From the NCBI RefSeq assembly GCF_015999465.1, contig NZ_CP065534.1, forward strand, positions 3,286,001 through 3,350,000: 64,000 nucleotides of DNA, given 5' to 3'. The translations under genes and the position numbers were made by a program. Shown here one piece after another: positions 13,020-22,965 of the stretch. How positions within the stretch are numbered: the first letter of the stretch is position 1; each line of letters starts with the position of its first letter. Source of the DNA: Lonsdalea populi (GTDB taxonomy: Bacteria > Pseudomonadota > Gammaproteobacteria > Enterobacterales > Enterobacteriaceae). Below the pieces are notes generated by a model. It saw only the letters and a list, made by a program, of their open reading frames with translations. It was not told where the DNA came from and did no database searches.

Positions 13020-13048
13020 TTGACGGCGCGAAACCAATACGGTTTAAT
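13020..13048 (+). promoter_or_regulatory. Sigma-70 promoter of tRNA-Phe
   Basis: TTGACG (13020-13025), a 17-bp spacer and TTTAAT (13043-13048), then a GC-rich discriminator (gcgcccc) just before the tRNA. This discriminator type is usual for stringently controlled stable-RNA promoters. Confidence 0.75.
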
Positions 13049-13058
13049 GCGCCCCGTT

Positions 13059-13134
13059 GCCCGGATAGCTCAGTCGGTAGAGCAGGGGATTGAAAATCCC
13101 CGTGTCCTTGGTTCGATTCCGAGTCCGGGCACCA
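13059..13134 (+). tRNA. pheU: tRNA-Phe (anticodon GAA)
   Basis: A 76-nt sequence essentially identical to enterobacterial tRNA-Phe. The acceptor stem gcccgga pairs with tccgggc, the CCA end is encoded (13132-13134), the anticodon loop is ttgaaaa and the T loop is ttcgatt. It follows yjdC, the position of pheU in E. coli, a common integration site for genomic islands. Confidence 0.98.
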
Positions 13135-13144
13135 CTTATTAAAG

Positions 13145-13169
13145 AAACCAGCCTGATGGCTGGTTTTTT
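13145..13169 (+). terminator. Terminator of tRNA-Phe
   Basis: A 9-bp perfect stem AAACCAGCC/GGCTGGTTT with a TGAT loop, ending in a run of six T. It starts ten bases after the tRNA. Confidence 0.92.
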
Positions 13170-13631
13170 GCTATCTGGAGTACGGACTCTCCATCGAGCT
13201 CCGTTCGATTATTCGCCGCAATCCGCCCTTATCAGCTTCGTAAATCGCCCCCCTCCGTTGAGGAATCCCGCACCTTTCAGTATGTCATTGACAGCATTGC
13301 ACACCAGCAGCCTTAATCCGTGGTCGGACGGGTACGCCAGCACCTGAAAAATCATGCGTCACGCCTTACAGCAAGGCTGTAATCGTATACAGCCCGGTTT
13401 ACGATCTGGATGGCGTCGTGTGTCCCCGACAGTGACACACCACCCCGCTCTGCCACTAAATCGCCTGCCTGACCTGCTGAAAAGTAAACACTCATAAATT
13501 CCACGAGTTTGATCAAGTCGGGACTTCTGTACCTATGTAAGAATCGGGTAGTCCTACTTTCAGATAAGAAATCAGGTTTACCTCATTGATTAACCAGCTA
13601 TTCCTTATAAGCCTGTTTAACTATTGCGACA
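13170..13631. other. Gene-poor stretch after tRNA-Phe
   Basis: About 460 bp with no recognised gene. A 48-codon minus-strand frame (13209-13355, starting MIFQVLAYPSDHGLRLL) reads like the end of a protein but I cannot assign it. No integrase gene and no copy of the tRNA 3' end was found here, so if an element was inserted at the tRNA its mobility genes are gone or outside the window. Confidence 0.4.
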
Positions 13632-14597
13632 TCAAATATTCCATTGTTCAGGCACTGAAACCGCATATTCGACGCCGATTTCCCTGAAGTGCGCTTCGGC
13701 GGACTTGATTTTGACATTTTCGCAGGGTCTCCTTTTTTTCTCATCCATAGTGCTTTTGGTCTCACGGACCATATAGATGCGGTCTTCGCCATTTTCAGAT
13801 TTGATGATGGTCCAATCAGGGTTATAAGGGCCGACCGGCGTGTCGATCCGGAATTTGGGCGGCAGCTTCATGAACAGCCTGATATCCTCGCGGTGATCGA
13901 GAAACTCTGCGAATTTTCGCTCTGGGCTGTCTGACCCACCATCGAAAACGACACAATCGAAATCCGTTTTTTCGGTATGTTCGACGCGGTACAGATGCTC
14001 TTTGAAGAAATCCTTTTCGGCAAGGCCGTCAGCTTGCAGCTCACGAATTTCATAGACGGAGCCACCGATCTTTTCATACTGAACGCCATCAACAATGACC
14101 TGTTGTAGTTCGCCTTCTATACAACGCCGAACCAACGTCACAAAGTCGTTCGGATTCGCAATGAACTCGTTCAGCCTGCCGCTGCCGATGAGAATGTCCA
14201 CCAAGGTCTTGCGCGTAAGAGATGTGCTCCGCTGCAGTTCACCAATAAGATCCGGCAGGTCATAGCTGCCTTTGAGGTCGACTGTCCGCGCGCCCAGTTC
14301 TTGCCCTTGTGTGCCGCCACGCAACACTCTGACCCCCCGCGCGGGTGACATCAATACGTAACGGCTGAATTCTGGGCTCAGCCTTGATCGCCTTTATGCA
14401 GGCCTCAATCAGCATAGGGCGTTTAACTGTCACTCGATAAGTGGTTTTCTGGCTAATAGCACTCCAGAGCTTCTCAAATTCCGGTGAGGTATAAAGTTCT
14501 TTGTTGAATTTACGCTTGGCCCGCATGCTTACCGGTTTCACATATTTCTCAATGCCCGCATTGAGAATGCACCGGATAATGTCTGCTTCGTAACGTT
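13632..14597 (-). pseudogene. res: Type III restriction enzyme Res subunit, C-terminal remnant
   Basis: The tail of a type III restriction endonuclease. An upstream part (KRYEADIIRCILNAG ... FEKLWSAISQKTTYRV ... PLRIDVTRAG) joins, after a one-base shift, to RGVRVLRGGTQGQELGARTV and on to the nuclease domain. The PD-(D/E)XK site is visible as YNPDWTIIK followed by YMVRETKST. The helicase/ATPase two thirds of a normal Res (about 1000 residues) is missing, replaced by the IS at 14598. The shift lies in a run of six C (14333-14338), where five would restore the frame. Truncation and frameshift both make it non-functional. Confidence 0.88.
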
Positions 14598-14605
14598 TGT
14601 AGTGG

Positions 14606-15774
<1,169 letters not shown>

Positions 15775-15830
15775 TGGAGCACCTGTGTTGTTCTGAGGTG
15801 AGCATATCACCTCTGTTCAGGTGGCCAAAT

Positions 15831-16370
15831 TCAGTATTCCACTTCATTATCGGGATAAACAAAATCCTTGCCGGTGTTGTAAGGCGGGTCGATATAAATC
15901 AGCTTGACCTTGTTGTGATAGTGCCGTTGCAGGACCTTCAGGACTTCGAGATTGTCTCCCTCGATAAACACGTTCTGCGTCGTGTCCCACTCTTTCGAAT
16001 TGACAAGATCTGGTTTCAGGGTAGCGGTAGTCGGGGCTTGTGCGGCACGCAAAGCGCGCTTTTTTCCCGGCCAGAACAGGCCAAAACGCTCGTGACTGTC
16101 AGCCGCATCATCGGTCAGCAGCTCGCGAAGTTTTTCAACGTCCAGTTTGCCATCCGCAACAGCTTCAGGAACCAGCTCGGCAAGCTGACCAGCCAGTTCA
16201 GTACGGAAATTCGGGGTAGCGCTGGGGATATCAAAAAAGTCGTTGCTACCATCATAAAGCGGTGAACAGAACTCGTTTTGTCTGCGCTCGGCCAGAGCAC
16301 TGCTGCTGAAACTCTGTTCAGCGTCTTCTGTCAGCTTAGAACCAAGTTCTGTGATATGTAGATTTGGCAT
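15831..16370 (-). pseudogene. mod: Type III methyltransferase Mod subunit, N-terminal remnant
   Basis: The head of a type III DNA adenine methyltransferase. It includes NVFIEGDNLEVLKVLQRHYH and the catalytic motif IYIDPPYNTGKDFVYPDN (DPPY). After about 175 residues the gene runs into the IS, whose end supplies the TGA stop at 15831-15833; true mod sequence ends at 15847. A complete Mod is usually 600-700 residues, so the target-recognition region and SAM-binding motif I are lost. The start MPNLHITELGSKL is preferred over an upstream GTG. Confidence 0.88.
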
Positions 16371-16476
16371 ATTAATAATCCGATATATTTTATTGTTTGT
16401 CACAGGGCCGTATAAGGAAAGCCCTCACGTTTGAGCTGCAACATTTTTTAGCTAAAGCAGATAATTGAGAGATGGT

Positions 16477-17619
16477 TTAGACGTTGTTTTGGCGAGCCAT
16501 ACAAAAATCAATAAACTCATCGCAAATACGCTTATCCATATGAGCCATTTGGTACATATGATAAAATCGTCCATCGTTGACCAGTCGATAACGCTTAACG
16601 ATCCTTTTTAAGGCATCCTGACTGAATTGATGGTCAAATTCCGGTTTGGAAAAAACGGTCGCCAATCCGCCTTTAACCGAGAACGTATTCCTGATTCCTA
16701 GCGTTGTATTTATTTTATCGGCCAGATAGCTTGCCAGCGAAATACCCTGGCTCACCCATTCAGCAATTTCGCTTTTTTTAATATTGCTCAGCCGTTCATA
16801 CACCACCCCAGCGCGAAAACCATCCCGGCTGCCATAGACCGTGACATCATCTTTATTTTCAAAATATTCTATTTTATTGACCTGTTTTTTAAACGCCTCA
16901 TAAACCTTCCAACGGGAAATAAAGATATTCGATGGCATAGGAACGCCGATGACCTTATGGCAACTCACGGTCAGTGATGAAATTGAGGGATTGGCAAAGG
17001 TGTAATCTAACCGGTCAGGAAAATCCTCATCGTTGATAAACGGCAGGATAAACCCACCCAGCGCGGCATCCAGGTGAAGATAAAAAGGGCAATGTTTATC
17101 TTTTAAGGTAGCGAGAACAAGGTTTATATCATCGTAGGCAGACGTTATCGTCGTACCGGCGGTAAGAACGACCACGAGTTTCTCATTCTCGGTAATGCGT
17201 GCGGCGAGGTCGTTGATATCAATACTTCCCTCTTGCGAGGTCTTTATCACTTTGACGTTTTTAAACTTAAGTATTGAGCCAAACTTGGGAATGCTGTAAT
17301 GAGCCTGGTCTGTGAATATCAGGGTGGCGTCCTTAATCAAGGTTATACCCATCCACATCCCCTGAAGATTACCTATTGTTGAGCCTTCACCGACATAACC
17401 CCATGTTTCCTCTTTATCTAAGTTTAGCCACCCCGATACTAATTCAACGGCTGCTCTCTCTTCATTCATCGTATTGGGAAGCGGACAGACTTCCTCTTCG
17501 TAACAGTCGCCTAAGTTATTGGTCAATCGATGTAGGGACTCGATAGTCTTATCGGAAATAGTCAATGTTCTGAGGTTAACCTGAATTCCGGTATAATGCT
17601 TAATAGGCTCATTATTCAT
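16477..17619 (-). CDS. PLP-dependent decarboxylase, histidine-decarboxylase-like
   Basis: A fold-type I, group II pyridoxal-phosphate decarboxylase of about 380 residues, similar in length and pattern to bacterial histidine decarboxylases. Visible sites are the PLP-stacking His (TDQAHYSIPK, about residue 107), TAGTTITSAYDDI, the Asp that contacts the pyridine nitrogen (LHLDAALGG, about 184) and the Schiff-base Lys (TVSCHKVIGVPMPSN, about 222). The substrate cannot be told from sequence; histidine, serine or another amino acid is possible. The start MNNEPIKHYTG is chosen by homology with this class. It is much more AT-rich than the surrounding core genes and has no pathway neighbour, so it is probably acquired. 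Confidence 0.8.
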   Translation of the reverse strand: MNNEPIKHYTGIQVNLRTLTISDKTIESLHRLTNNLGDCYEEEVCPLPNTMNEERAAVELVSGWLNLDKEETWGYVGEGSTIGNLQGMWMGITLIKDATLIFTDQAHYSIPKFGSILKFKNVKVIKTSQEGSIDINDLAARITENEKLVVVLTAGTTITSAYDDINLVLATLKDKHCPFYLHLDAALGGFILPFINDEDFPDRLDYTFANPSISSLTVSCHKVIGVPMPSNIFISRWKVYEAFKKQVNKIEYFENKDDVTVYGSRDGFRAGVVYERLSNIKKSEIAEWVSQGISLASYLADKINTTLGIRNTFSVKGGLATVFSKPEFDHQFSQDALKRIVKRYRLVNDGRFYHMYQMAHMDKRICDEFIDFCMARQNNV

Positions 17620-17907
17620 ATTCAAACAGACCTTTACCATCGAATTAAATATCGATAAAAGTATAGTTGTTCGAAATAAAAACATATTAAAAACACAAGA
17701 TGAAATGTAATTACGCCGTTAACGCATTGACCTAAATGAGTTTTAAATATAAAGAAGATTGGAAAACATCAGGGTAATATCGAGTTGAATCTGTTTATAT
17801 GCCAACGTGATTAAACACACTATATTAATTATTCATGAAATCGTAGCGAGCGAGTGATTTGAAATAATAAATTATTATGATTAAACATTCCTTTTTTAAT
17901 AAAGCAC

Positions 17908-17944
17908 TTATCATCAGGAGGTCTGTCAGACCTCCTGATGATAA
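17908..17944. repeat. 17-bp perfect inverted repeat (hairpin)
   Basis: The arms of 17 bp are perfectly complementary around the three-base loop gtc (17925-17927), and the hairpin lies in AT-rich DNA. It is 80 nt downstream of the deacylase gene and could end that transcript, but no clean T run follows on either strand. The rest of 17620-18023 holds no gene. Confidence 0.7.
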
Positions 17945-18023
17945 ACGAGTGCGTCGATAACCCTCGTATTAATGGGATATTTTTCAGCGAAGCGGCAACG
18001 TCTTTGCCAAAGTCTCATTTCGG

Positions 18024-19463
18024 TTATGCGGTGCCCGCCCGCTTTAACAACCGCCCTTGCCGCTGCTGTACCCTGCCCTGTTCATAACTCACCACGCCAT
18101 TGACCACCACCAGATCGATGCCCGGCGCGATCCGACACGGGTCGCCGTAGGTCGCGACGTCCTGGATCGCCGCCATATCGACCAGCGTCACGTCGGCGAA
18201 CGCGCCTTCGCGCACCACGCCCCGATCCCGCAAGCGGAAACGCGCGGCGGACAACCCCGTCATCTTGCGCACGGCTTCGGCCAGATCGAACAGCTTCAGA
18301 TCCCGGCAATAATGCGCCAGCACGCGTGGAAACGTCCCCCAGAGCCGCGGGTGCGGATTGGGATCGTTGGGCAGCCCGTCGGAGCCTACCATCGACAGCG
18401 GATGCGCGAGGATCTGACGCACATCGTCTTCGCTCATCATGTGATAGATCGCCCCTGCCGGCCGCAGACGCTCTGTGGCTTCCCACTGATCGACGCCCCA
18501 TTGTTCGGCGATCGCTTTAAGCGTCTGCCGGGCCATTTCCGGATGGGGATCGGACCAGGTGATGAAGATCTCCATCTTGCCGTCGACGCGCCAGGCGTCC
18601 AGCGTGGTGGAACTGGCCGAATACGGATAACAGTCGCAGTTGCAGGATTGCTCGCCCGCCGCTTTTTCCAGCGCGGCCAGCGCCAACGGGGCGCGGCCCC
18701 AGTTGCCGGCTCCGGCGCACTTGAGGTGGGAGATCACCAGCTCGGCCCCCGCCCGGCGGGCGGTATCGAACGACTCCTGCAGCGAATCCAGCAGGCCGTC
18801 GTGTTCGTTGCGCATATGCGTGGTGTAGAGCGCGCCGTGCGCGCCGACGATATCCACCAGGCGCTGCATCTCCTCCAGCGGCGCCAGCTTCGCATTGGTG
18901 TAAGCCAGCCCGGAGCTGAGGCCGATGGCGCCCGCGTCGAGCGCCTTTTCCAGCGTCTCGCACATACTCGCCAATTCAGATGACGTCGCCGGGCGATCGA
19001 AGCGGTTCATCACGTTGGCCCGCAGCGCCGTATGGCCGATCAACGCCGCCACGTTGACGCTCGGGCGGGCGCGTTCCACGGCCTCGGCGTAGTCGCCGAA
19101 GGTCGGATAGACAAAGGCCTCTTCGCCGCCCAGCAGATTCATCGGATCCGGCGGCGCGCCCCGCAACACCACCGGCGATGCACTGATCCCGCAGTTGCCG
19201 ACGATCACGGTGGTCACGCCCTGCGAAATCTTCGCCAGCATATCGGGCGTGCGGATGACGTGGGTATCATCATGCGTATGGACATCGATAAATCCCGGCA
19301 TCAGGCAACGGCCGTCGCCGTCGATCGTCCGCCCGGCGTCGCATCCGGCCAGTTGCCCGATGGCGACGATCCGATCGCCGCAGATAGCGACGTCGGCGAC
19401 ATAAGGATCGGCGCCCGTGCCATCGACCACGGTGACGTTCAGGAACAGCAGATCGTAGATCAT
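18024..19463 (-). CDS. N-acyl-D-amino-acid deacylase (D-aminoacylase)
   Basis: An amidohydrolase-superfamily enzyme that removes the acyl group from N-acyl-D-amino acids. The 479 residues start MIYDLLFLNVTVVDGTG. Metal ligands are visible in MPGFIDVHTHDD (HxH), and the D-aminoacylase hallmarks VIVGNCGIS (conserved Cys), SSGLAYTNAKLAPLEEM, THMRNE, VISHLKC and GSDGLPN are present. The ATG at 19463 has GGAGG eight bases upstream and lies 2 nt after the stop of the ABC transporter gene, so it is coupled to it. The neighbouring N-carbamoyl-D-amino-acid hydrolase supports a D-specific role. The exact acyl group and amino acid are unknown. Confidence 0.88.
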   Translation of the reverse strand: MIYDLLFLNVTVVDGTGADPYVADVAICGDRIVAIGQLAGCDAGRTIDGDGRCLMPGFIDVHTHDDTHVIRTPDMLAKISQGVTTVIVGNCGISASPVVLRGAPPDPMNLLGGEEAFVYPTFGDYAEAVERARPSVNVAALIGHTALRANVMNRFDRPATSSELASMCETLEKALDAGAIGLSSGLAYTNAKLAPLEEMQRLVDIVGAHGALYTTHMRNEHDGLLDSLQESFDTARRAGAELVISHLKCAGAGNWGRAPLALAALEKAAGEQSCNCDCYPYSASSTTLDAWRVDGKMEIFITWSDPHPEMARQTLKAIAEQWGVDQWEATERLRPAGAIYHMMSEDDVRQILAHPLSMVGSDGLPNDPNPHPRLWGTFPRVLAHYCRDLKLFDLAEAVRKMTGLSAARFRLRDRGVVREGAFADVTLVDMAAIQDVATYGDPCRIAPGIDLVVVNGVVSYEQGRVQQRQGRLLKRAGTA

Positions 19464-19465
19464 CG

Positions 19466-21109
19466 TCACATCCTCCGTCCGGCGGCGAAGTCCCATCCCT
19501 TACCGGGAACCGCCTCCATCAGTTGCTGGGTATAGGGCTGCTGGGGATGGGCCAGCACATCGGCCGCCGGCCCATATTCGACTACCTGACCGTGCTGCAT
19601 CACCAGCACATCGTCGCAGACCTGAGCGGCCACACGTAAATCGTGGGTGATGAACAAAATGGCGACCTGCATACGCGTCTGGATATCCGCCAGCAGTTGC
19701 AGCACCTGCGCCTGCACCGAAACGTCAAGCGCAGACACGGCCTCATCGGCGACGATGACGTCCGGCTCCATCGCCAGCGCGCGGGCAATGGCGATACGCT
19801 GCCGCTGACCGCCGGAAAACTGATGCGGAAAGCGGTCGATAGCGTCCGCCGGTAGCCCGACCAGTTCCAGCAGCGCCTGACCCCGCGCCCAGGCCTGCGC
19901 GAAGGGCATGCCGAAATTCATCGGTCCTTCCACCAGACTCCGGCCAATGCTCATGCGTGGATTCAGCGACCGGTTAGGGTCCTGAAACACCATCTGAATT
20001 CGCTTACGATGCGGCTTGAGTCCCACCGGCGTCAGCTCGGAAATATCGTTGCCGGTCACTCGTACCGCGCCGCAGGTCGGCGTCAGCAAACGCATCACGC
20101 AGCGCGCCAGCGTCGACTTGCCGGAACCGCTCTCCCCGACGATGCCCAGCGTGCGGCCGCGCTTGAGCATAAACGACACGTCGTGGACGGCCCGCGTGCC
20201 TTGCCGCCGTTTCCGAAACGGTGACCACGCGCTGCCCGCCGCCGGGTAGGTTTTACCCAGCTCGACGACGTCGAGCACCACCTGCGCGCTGGCGGCCTCG
20301 CGCCGCGCCGCCCGGGGCGCCAGGCGCGGCACCGCCGACAACAGGGCCTGGGTATACGCTTCTTGCGGCGCCGAAAGCACCTGCTGTACGGTGCCCGACT
20401 CCACGATATGTCCTTGCCGCATCACGCACACGCGGTCGGCGATATCCACGACCACGCCCATGTCATGCGTGATAAACAGCACCGCCGTGCCATGCTTCTG
20501 CTGCAACTCGCGGATCAGCTTAAGGATCTGCTGTTGGGTCGTGACGTCCAACGCGGTGGTCGGCTCGTCGGCGATAAGCAGGCGCGGCTCCAGCACCAGC
20601 GCCATGGCAATCATGATGCGCTGGCGCTGGCCGCCGCTCAGCTGATGCGGATAGGCTTCGTACACCCGCTCAATGTCCGGCAGATGCACCTGAGACAGCG
20701 CGTTCAGCACCCGCGCCTTGCGCGCCTGGGCGTGCAGGTCCGTGTGGGTCTGCAACACTTCGTCAATCTGCCGACCGACCGTCAGTACCGGGTTGAGCGC
20801 GGTCATCGGCTCCTGAAAAATCATCGCCATGCGGCTGCCGCGCAGCGCCTTGAGGCGACCATTGCTGACCTGCAACACATCTTCGCCGTCCAGCAGGATC
20901 CGCCCGCCGGTCGCGCTCAGCGCACCTTTGGGCAACAGCCCGAGCGTCGCCAGCGACGTCACCGACTTGCCCGAGCCGCTCTCCCCGACCAGGCAGACGG
21001 TCTCTCCCGCCTGGATCTCGAATGAGATGCCTTGCAGGATCGGCGCGCCCTGCGCCGTATTCACGCAGAGGTTTTCCACGCGCAGAATATCCTTCCGGTG
21101 TTCGCTCAT
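19466..21109 (-). CDS. Peptide-type ABC transporter, fused double ATPase
   Basis: A 547-residue ATP-binding protein with two ABC domains in tandem, the GsiA arrangement (DppD and DppF fused). Domain 1 has GESGSGKS, LSGGQRQR and LLIADEPTTALD. Domain 2 has GESGSGKST, FSGGQRQR and VIVADEAVSALD. Each is followed by the oligopeptide-type tail (YTQALLSAVP, YTQQLMEAVP). The ATG at 21109 overlaps the TGA of the upstream permease (ATGA); longer starts run inside that gene. It powers uptake through the two permeases encoded upstream. Confidence 0.94.
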   Translation of the reverse strand: MSEHRKDILRVENLCVNTAQGAPILQGISFEIQAGETVCLVGESGSGKSVTSLATLGLLPKGALSATGGRILLDGEDVLQVSNGRLKALRGSRMAMIFQEPMTALNPVLTVGRQIDEVLQTHTDLHAQARKARVLNALSQVHLPDIERVYEAYPHQLSGGQRQRIMIAMALVLEPRLLIADEPTTALDVTTQQQILKLIRELQQKHGTAVLFITHDMGVVVDIADRVCVMRQGHIVESGTVQQVLSAPQEAYTQALLSAVPRLAPRAARREAASAQVVLDVVELGKTYPAAGSAWSPFRKRRQGTRAVHDVSFMLKRGRTLGIVGESGSGKSTLARCVMRLLTPTCGAVRVTGNDISELTPVGLKPHRKRIQMVFQDPNRSLNPRMSIGRSLVEGPMNFGMPFAQAWARGQALLELVGLPADAIDRFPHQFSGGQRQRIAIARALAMEPDVIVADEAVSALDVSVQAQVLQLLADIQTRMQVAILFITHDLRVAAQVCDDVLVMQHGQVVEYGPAADVLAHPQQPYTQQLMEAVPGKGWDFAAGRRM

Positions 21110-21981
21110 GCGGCTCCCCTTTTCTTCAGGCGCGGGTCGAGCGCATCGCTCACCGCATCGCCCAGCAGGTTGATCGACAATATACACAGCGACAGGGCCA
21201 GCCCGGCCCACAGCACCAGCGAAGGTTTAAGCTGGAAGTAGACGCGTCCCTCGGAAATGATATTGCCCCAGGTCGGGATCTCGGTGCCGATGCCCGCGCC
21301 GAGGAACGATAGGATCGCCTCGGTGAGGATGGCGGAAGCGCAGATATAGGTGCTTTGTACGATAAGCGGCGCCAGCGTGTTCGGCATCAGGTGCCGGGTC
21401 AGCACCTTAAACGTCGAGGTGCCCATCAGCACCGCCGCCTCGACATACGGCTCTTCGCGAGTCGACAGTACCCGGGAGCGCACCAGACGCACCACCTGCG
21501 GGATCTCGGGCACCATGATCGCGATCATGACGGTCCAGATACCGGCGCTGCTGAGGGAAACGATCGCAATCGCCAGCAGGATACCGGGGATCGCCATCAG
21601 GCCGTCCATCACCCGCATCATCAACGCATCAATGCCGCGAAAATAACCGGCCAGCAAGCCTAGCGGCAGGCCGATTAAGACGCTCATCACCGTCACGCCC
21701 ACGCCGACGATCAGGGAAATTCGCGCGCCGTAGACAATGCGCGAAAACAGGTCGCGTCCGTAGGCGTCCGTCCCTAGCCAGAATTCCGCGCCGGGCGGTT
21801 TCAGCCGCATCGCCGGCGACAGCGCGACCGGATCGTGAGGGGCTATCCAGGGTGCGAAGATCGCCATCGCAACGATGAGCGTCAGGATCACCAGCGCGAT
21901 CATTGACGTCAGCGGCACGCGTGGCAGCGTGATCCATCGATGCCGGGGCGCGGGCAAAGTCAGAGAATCGGGTTTACTCAT
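21106..21981 (-). CDS. Peptide-type ABC transporter permease (DppC-like)
   Basis: An inner-membrane permease of 291 residues, DppC/GsiD type. It has a long cytoplasmic N-terminus, one membrane segment, the GTDAYGRDLFSRIVYGARISL block and the EAA loop (EAAVLMGTSTFKVLTRHLMPN) that contacts the ATPase. The start MSKPDSLTLP is preferred; the frame continues upstream into the partner gene. It lies in the middle of the operon SBP-DppB-DppC-ATPase-deacylase. Confidence 0.93.
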   Translation of the reverse strand: MSKPDSLTLPAPRHRWITLPRVPLTSMIALVILTLIVAMAIFAPWIAPHDPVALSPAMRLKPPGAEFWLGTDAYGRDLFSRIVYGARISLIVGVGVTVMSVLIGLPLGLLAGYFRGIDALMMRVMDGLMAIPGILLAIAIVSLSSAGIWTVMIAIMVPEIPQVVRLVRSRVLSTREEPYVEAAVLMGTSTFKVLTRHLMPNTLAPLIVQSTYICASAILTEAILSFLGAGIGTEIPTWGNIISEGRVYFQLKPSLVLWAGLALSLCILSINLLGDAVSDALDPRLKKRGAA

Positions 21982-21991
21982 CGCCGGGCCC

Positions 21992-22933
21992 TCAGTAACG
22001 AATACGTGGGTCGCTGATCGCATACGACAGATCGATCAGCAGGTTGATGATGACATACACCCCGCTGGTCAGCAGGATCATGCCCTGAATCACCGGGTAG
22101 TCGCGCGCCAGCACGGCATCGACGATCAGCCGTCCCAGCCCCGGGATATTGAACACGCTTTCGGTCACCACCACGCCGGAGATCATCAGCGCGAAGCCGG
22201 TGCCGATCACGGTGAGGATCGGGATCATCGCGTTACGCAGCGCGTGCCGGAACAGCACGTGGATCTCCGCCAGCCCTTTGGCGCGGGCGGTGCGGATGTA
22301 GTCTTCCCCCAGCACCTCCAGCACGCTGGCCCGGGTCATGCGCGCCACCAGCGCGATATACACCGAAGACAGCGTCAGCGCCGGCAGCACGATGCGCTGG
22401 GCGAAAGGGACCACGCCGCGAGTGATGCTGCTAAAGCCCTGCACCGGGAGCCATCTCAGCTCCAGCGCAAACACCGTGATCAAGACATAGCCGATGACGA
22501 ACACCGGCACCGAAAAGCCCAGCACCGACGTTGACATCACCAGATTGTCTATCCAGCTGCCGTGCTTCCACGCCGCCAGTACGCCCAGCGGCACGGAGAT
22601 TAAAATGGTGAAGGCGATCGCCACCAGCGCCAGGCTCAGGGTCGGCTCCAGCCGCTGGCCGATCATGGTCAATACCGGCGTGTGGGCCATCAGAGACGTA
22701 CTGAAGTCGCCGCGCAGCAGCTGCGAAATCCATACGAAAAACTGCTGATACAACGGCTGATTCAGACCCAGACTTTCGCGGATCGCCTCCAGTTGCTGCG
22801 GGGTCGCCATGTCGCCGGCGATAATCGCCGCCGGATCGCCCGGTGACAGCCGCAACAGCAGGAAAACAAACAACGCGACCACCAGCATCACCGGGATCGC
22901 CGCCAGGACGCGGCGAATGAAGTAACCAAGCAT
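21992..22933 (-). CDS. Peptide-type ABC transporter permease (DppB-like)
   Basis: An inner-membrane permease of 313 residues starting MLGYFIRRVLAAIPVMLVV, a classic DppB N-terminus. LLRLSPGDPAA and the EAA loop (RTARAKGLAEIHVLFRHALRN) are intact, and the end SYAISDPRIRY is typical. The ATG has GGAGG five bases upstream. It forms the channel with the DppC-like protein. Confidence 0.93.
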   Translation of the reverse strand: MLGYFIRRVLAAIPVMLVVALFVFLLLRLSPGDPAAIIAGDMATPQQLEAIRESLGLNQPLYQQFFVWISQLLRGDFSTSLMAHTPVLTMIGQRLEPTLSLALVAIAFTILISVPLGVLAAWKHGSWIDNLVMSTSVLGFSVPVFVIGYVLITVFALELRWLPVQGFSSITRGVVPFAQRIVLPALTLSSVYIALVARMTRASVLEVLGEDYIRTARAKGLAEIHVLFRHALRNAMIPILTVIGTGFALMISGVVVTESVFNIPGLGRLIVDAVLARDYPVIQGMILLTSGVYVIINLLIDLSYAISDPRIRY

Positions 22934-22965
22934 AGGGACCTCCGAAGGCATTAATCACACCGTAA

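Noticed and set aside
13090..13347. An 85-codon plus-strand frame
   Set aside because: It begins inside tRNA-Phe and runs through its terminator.
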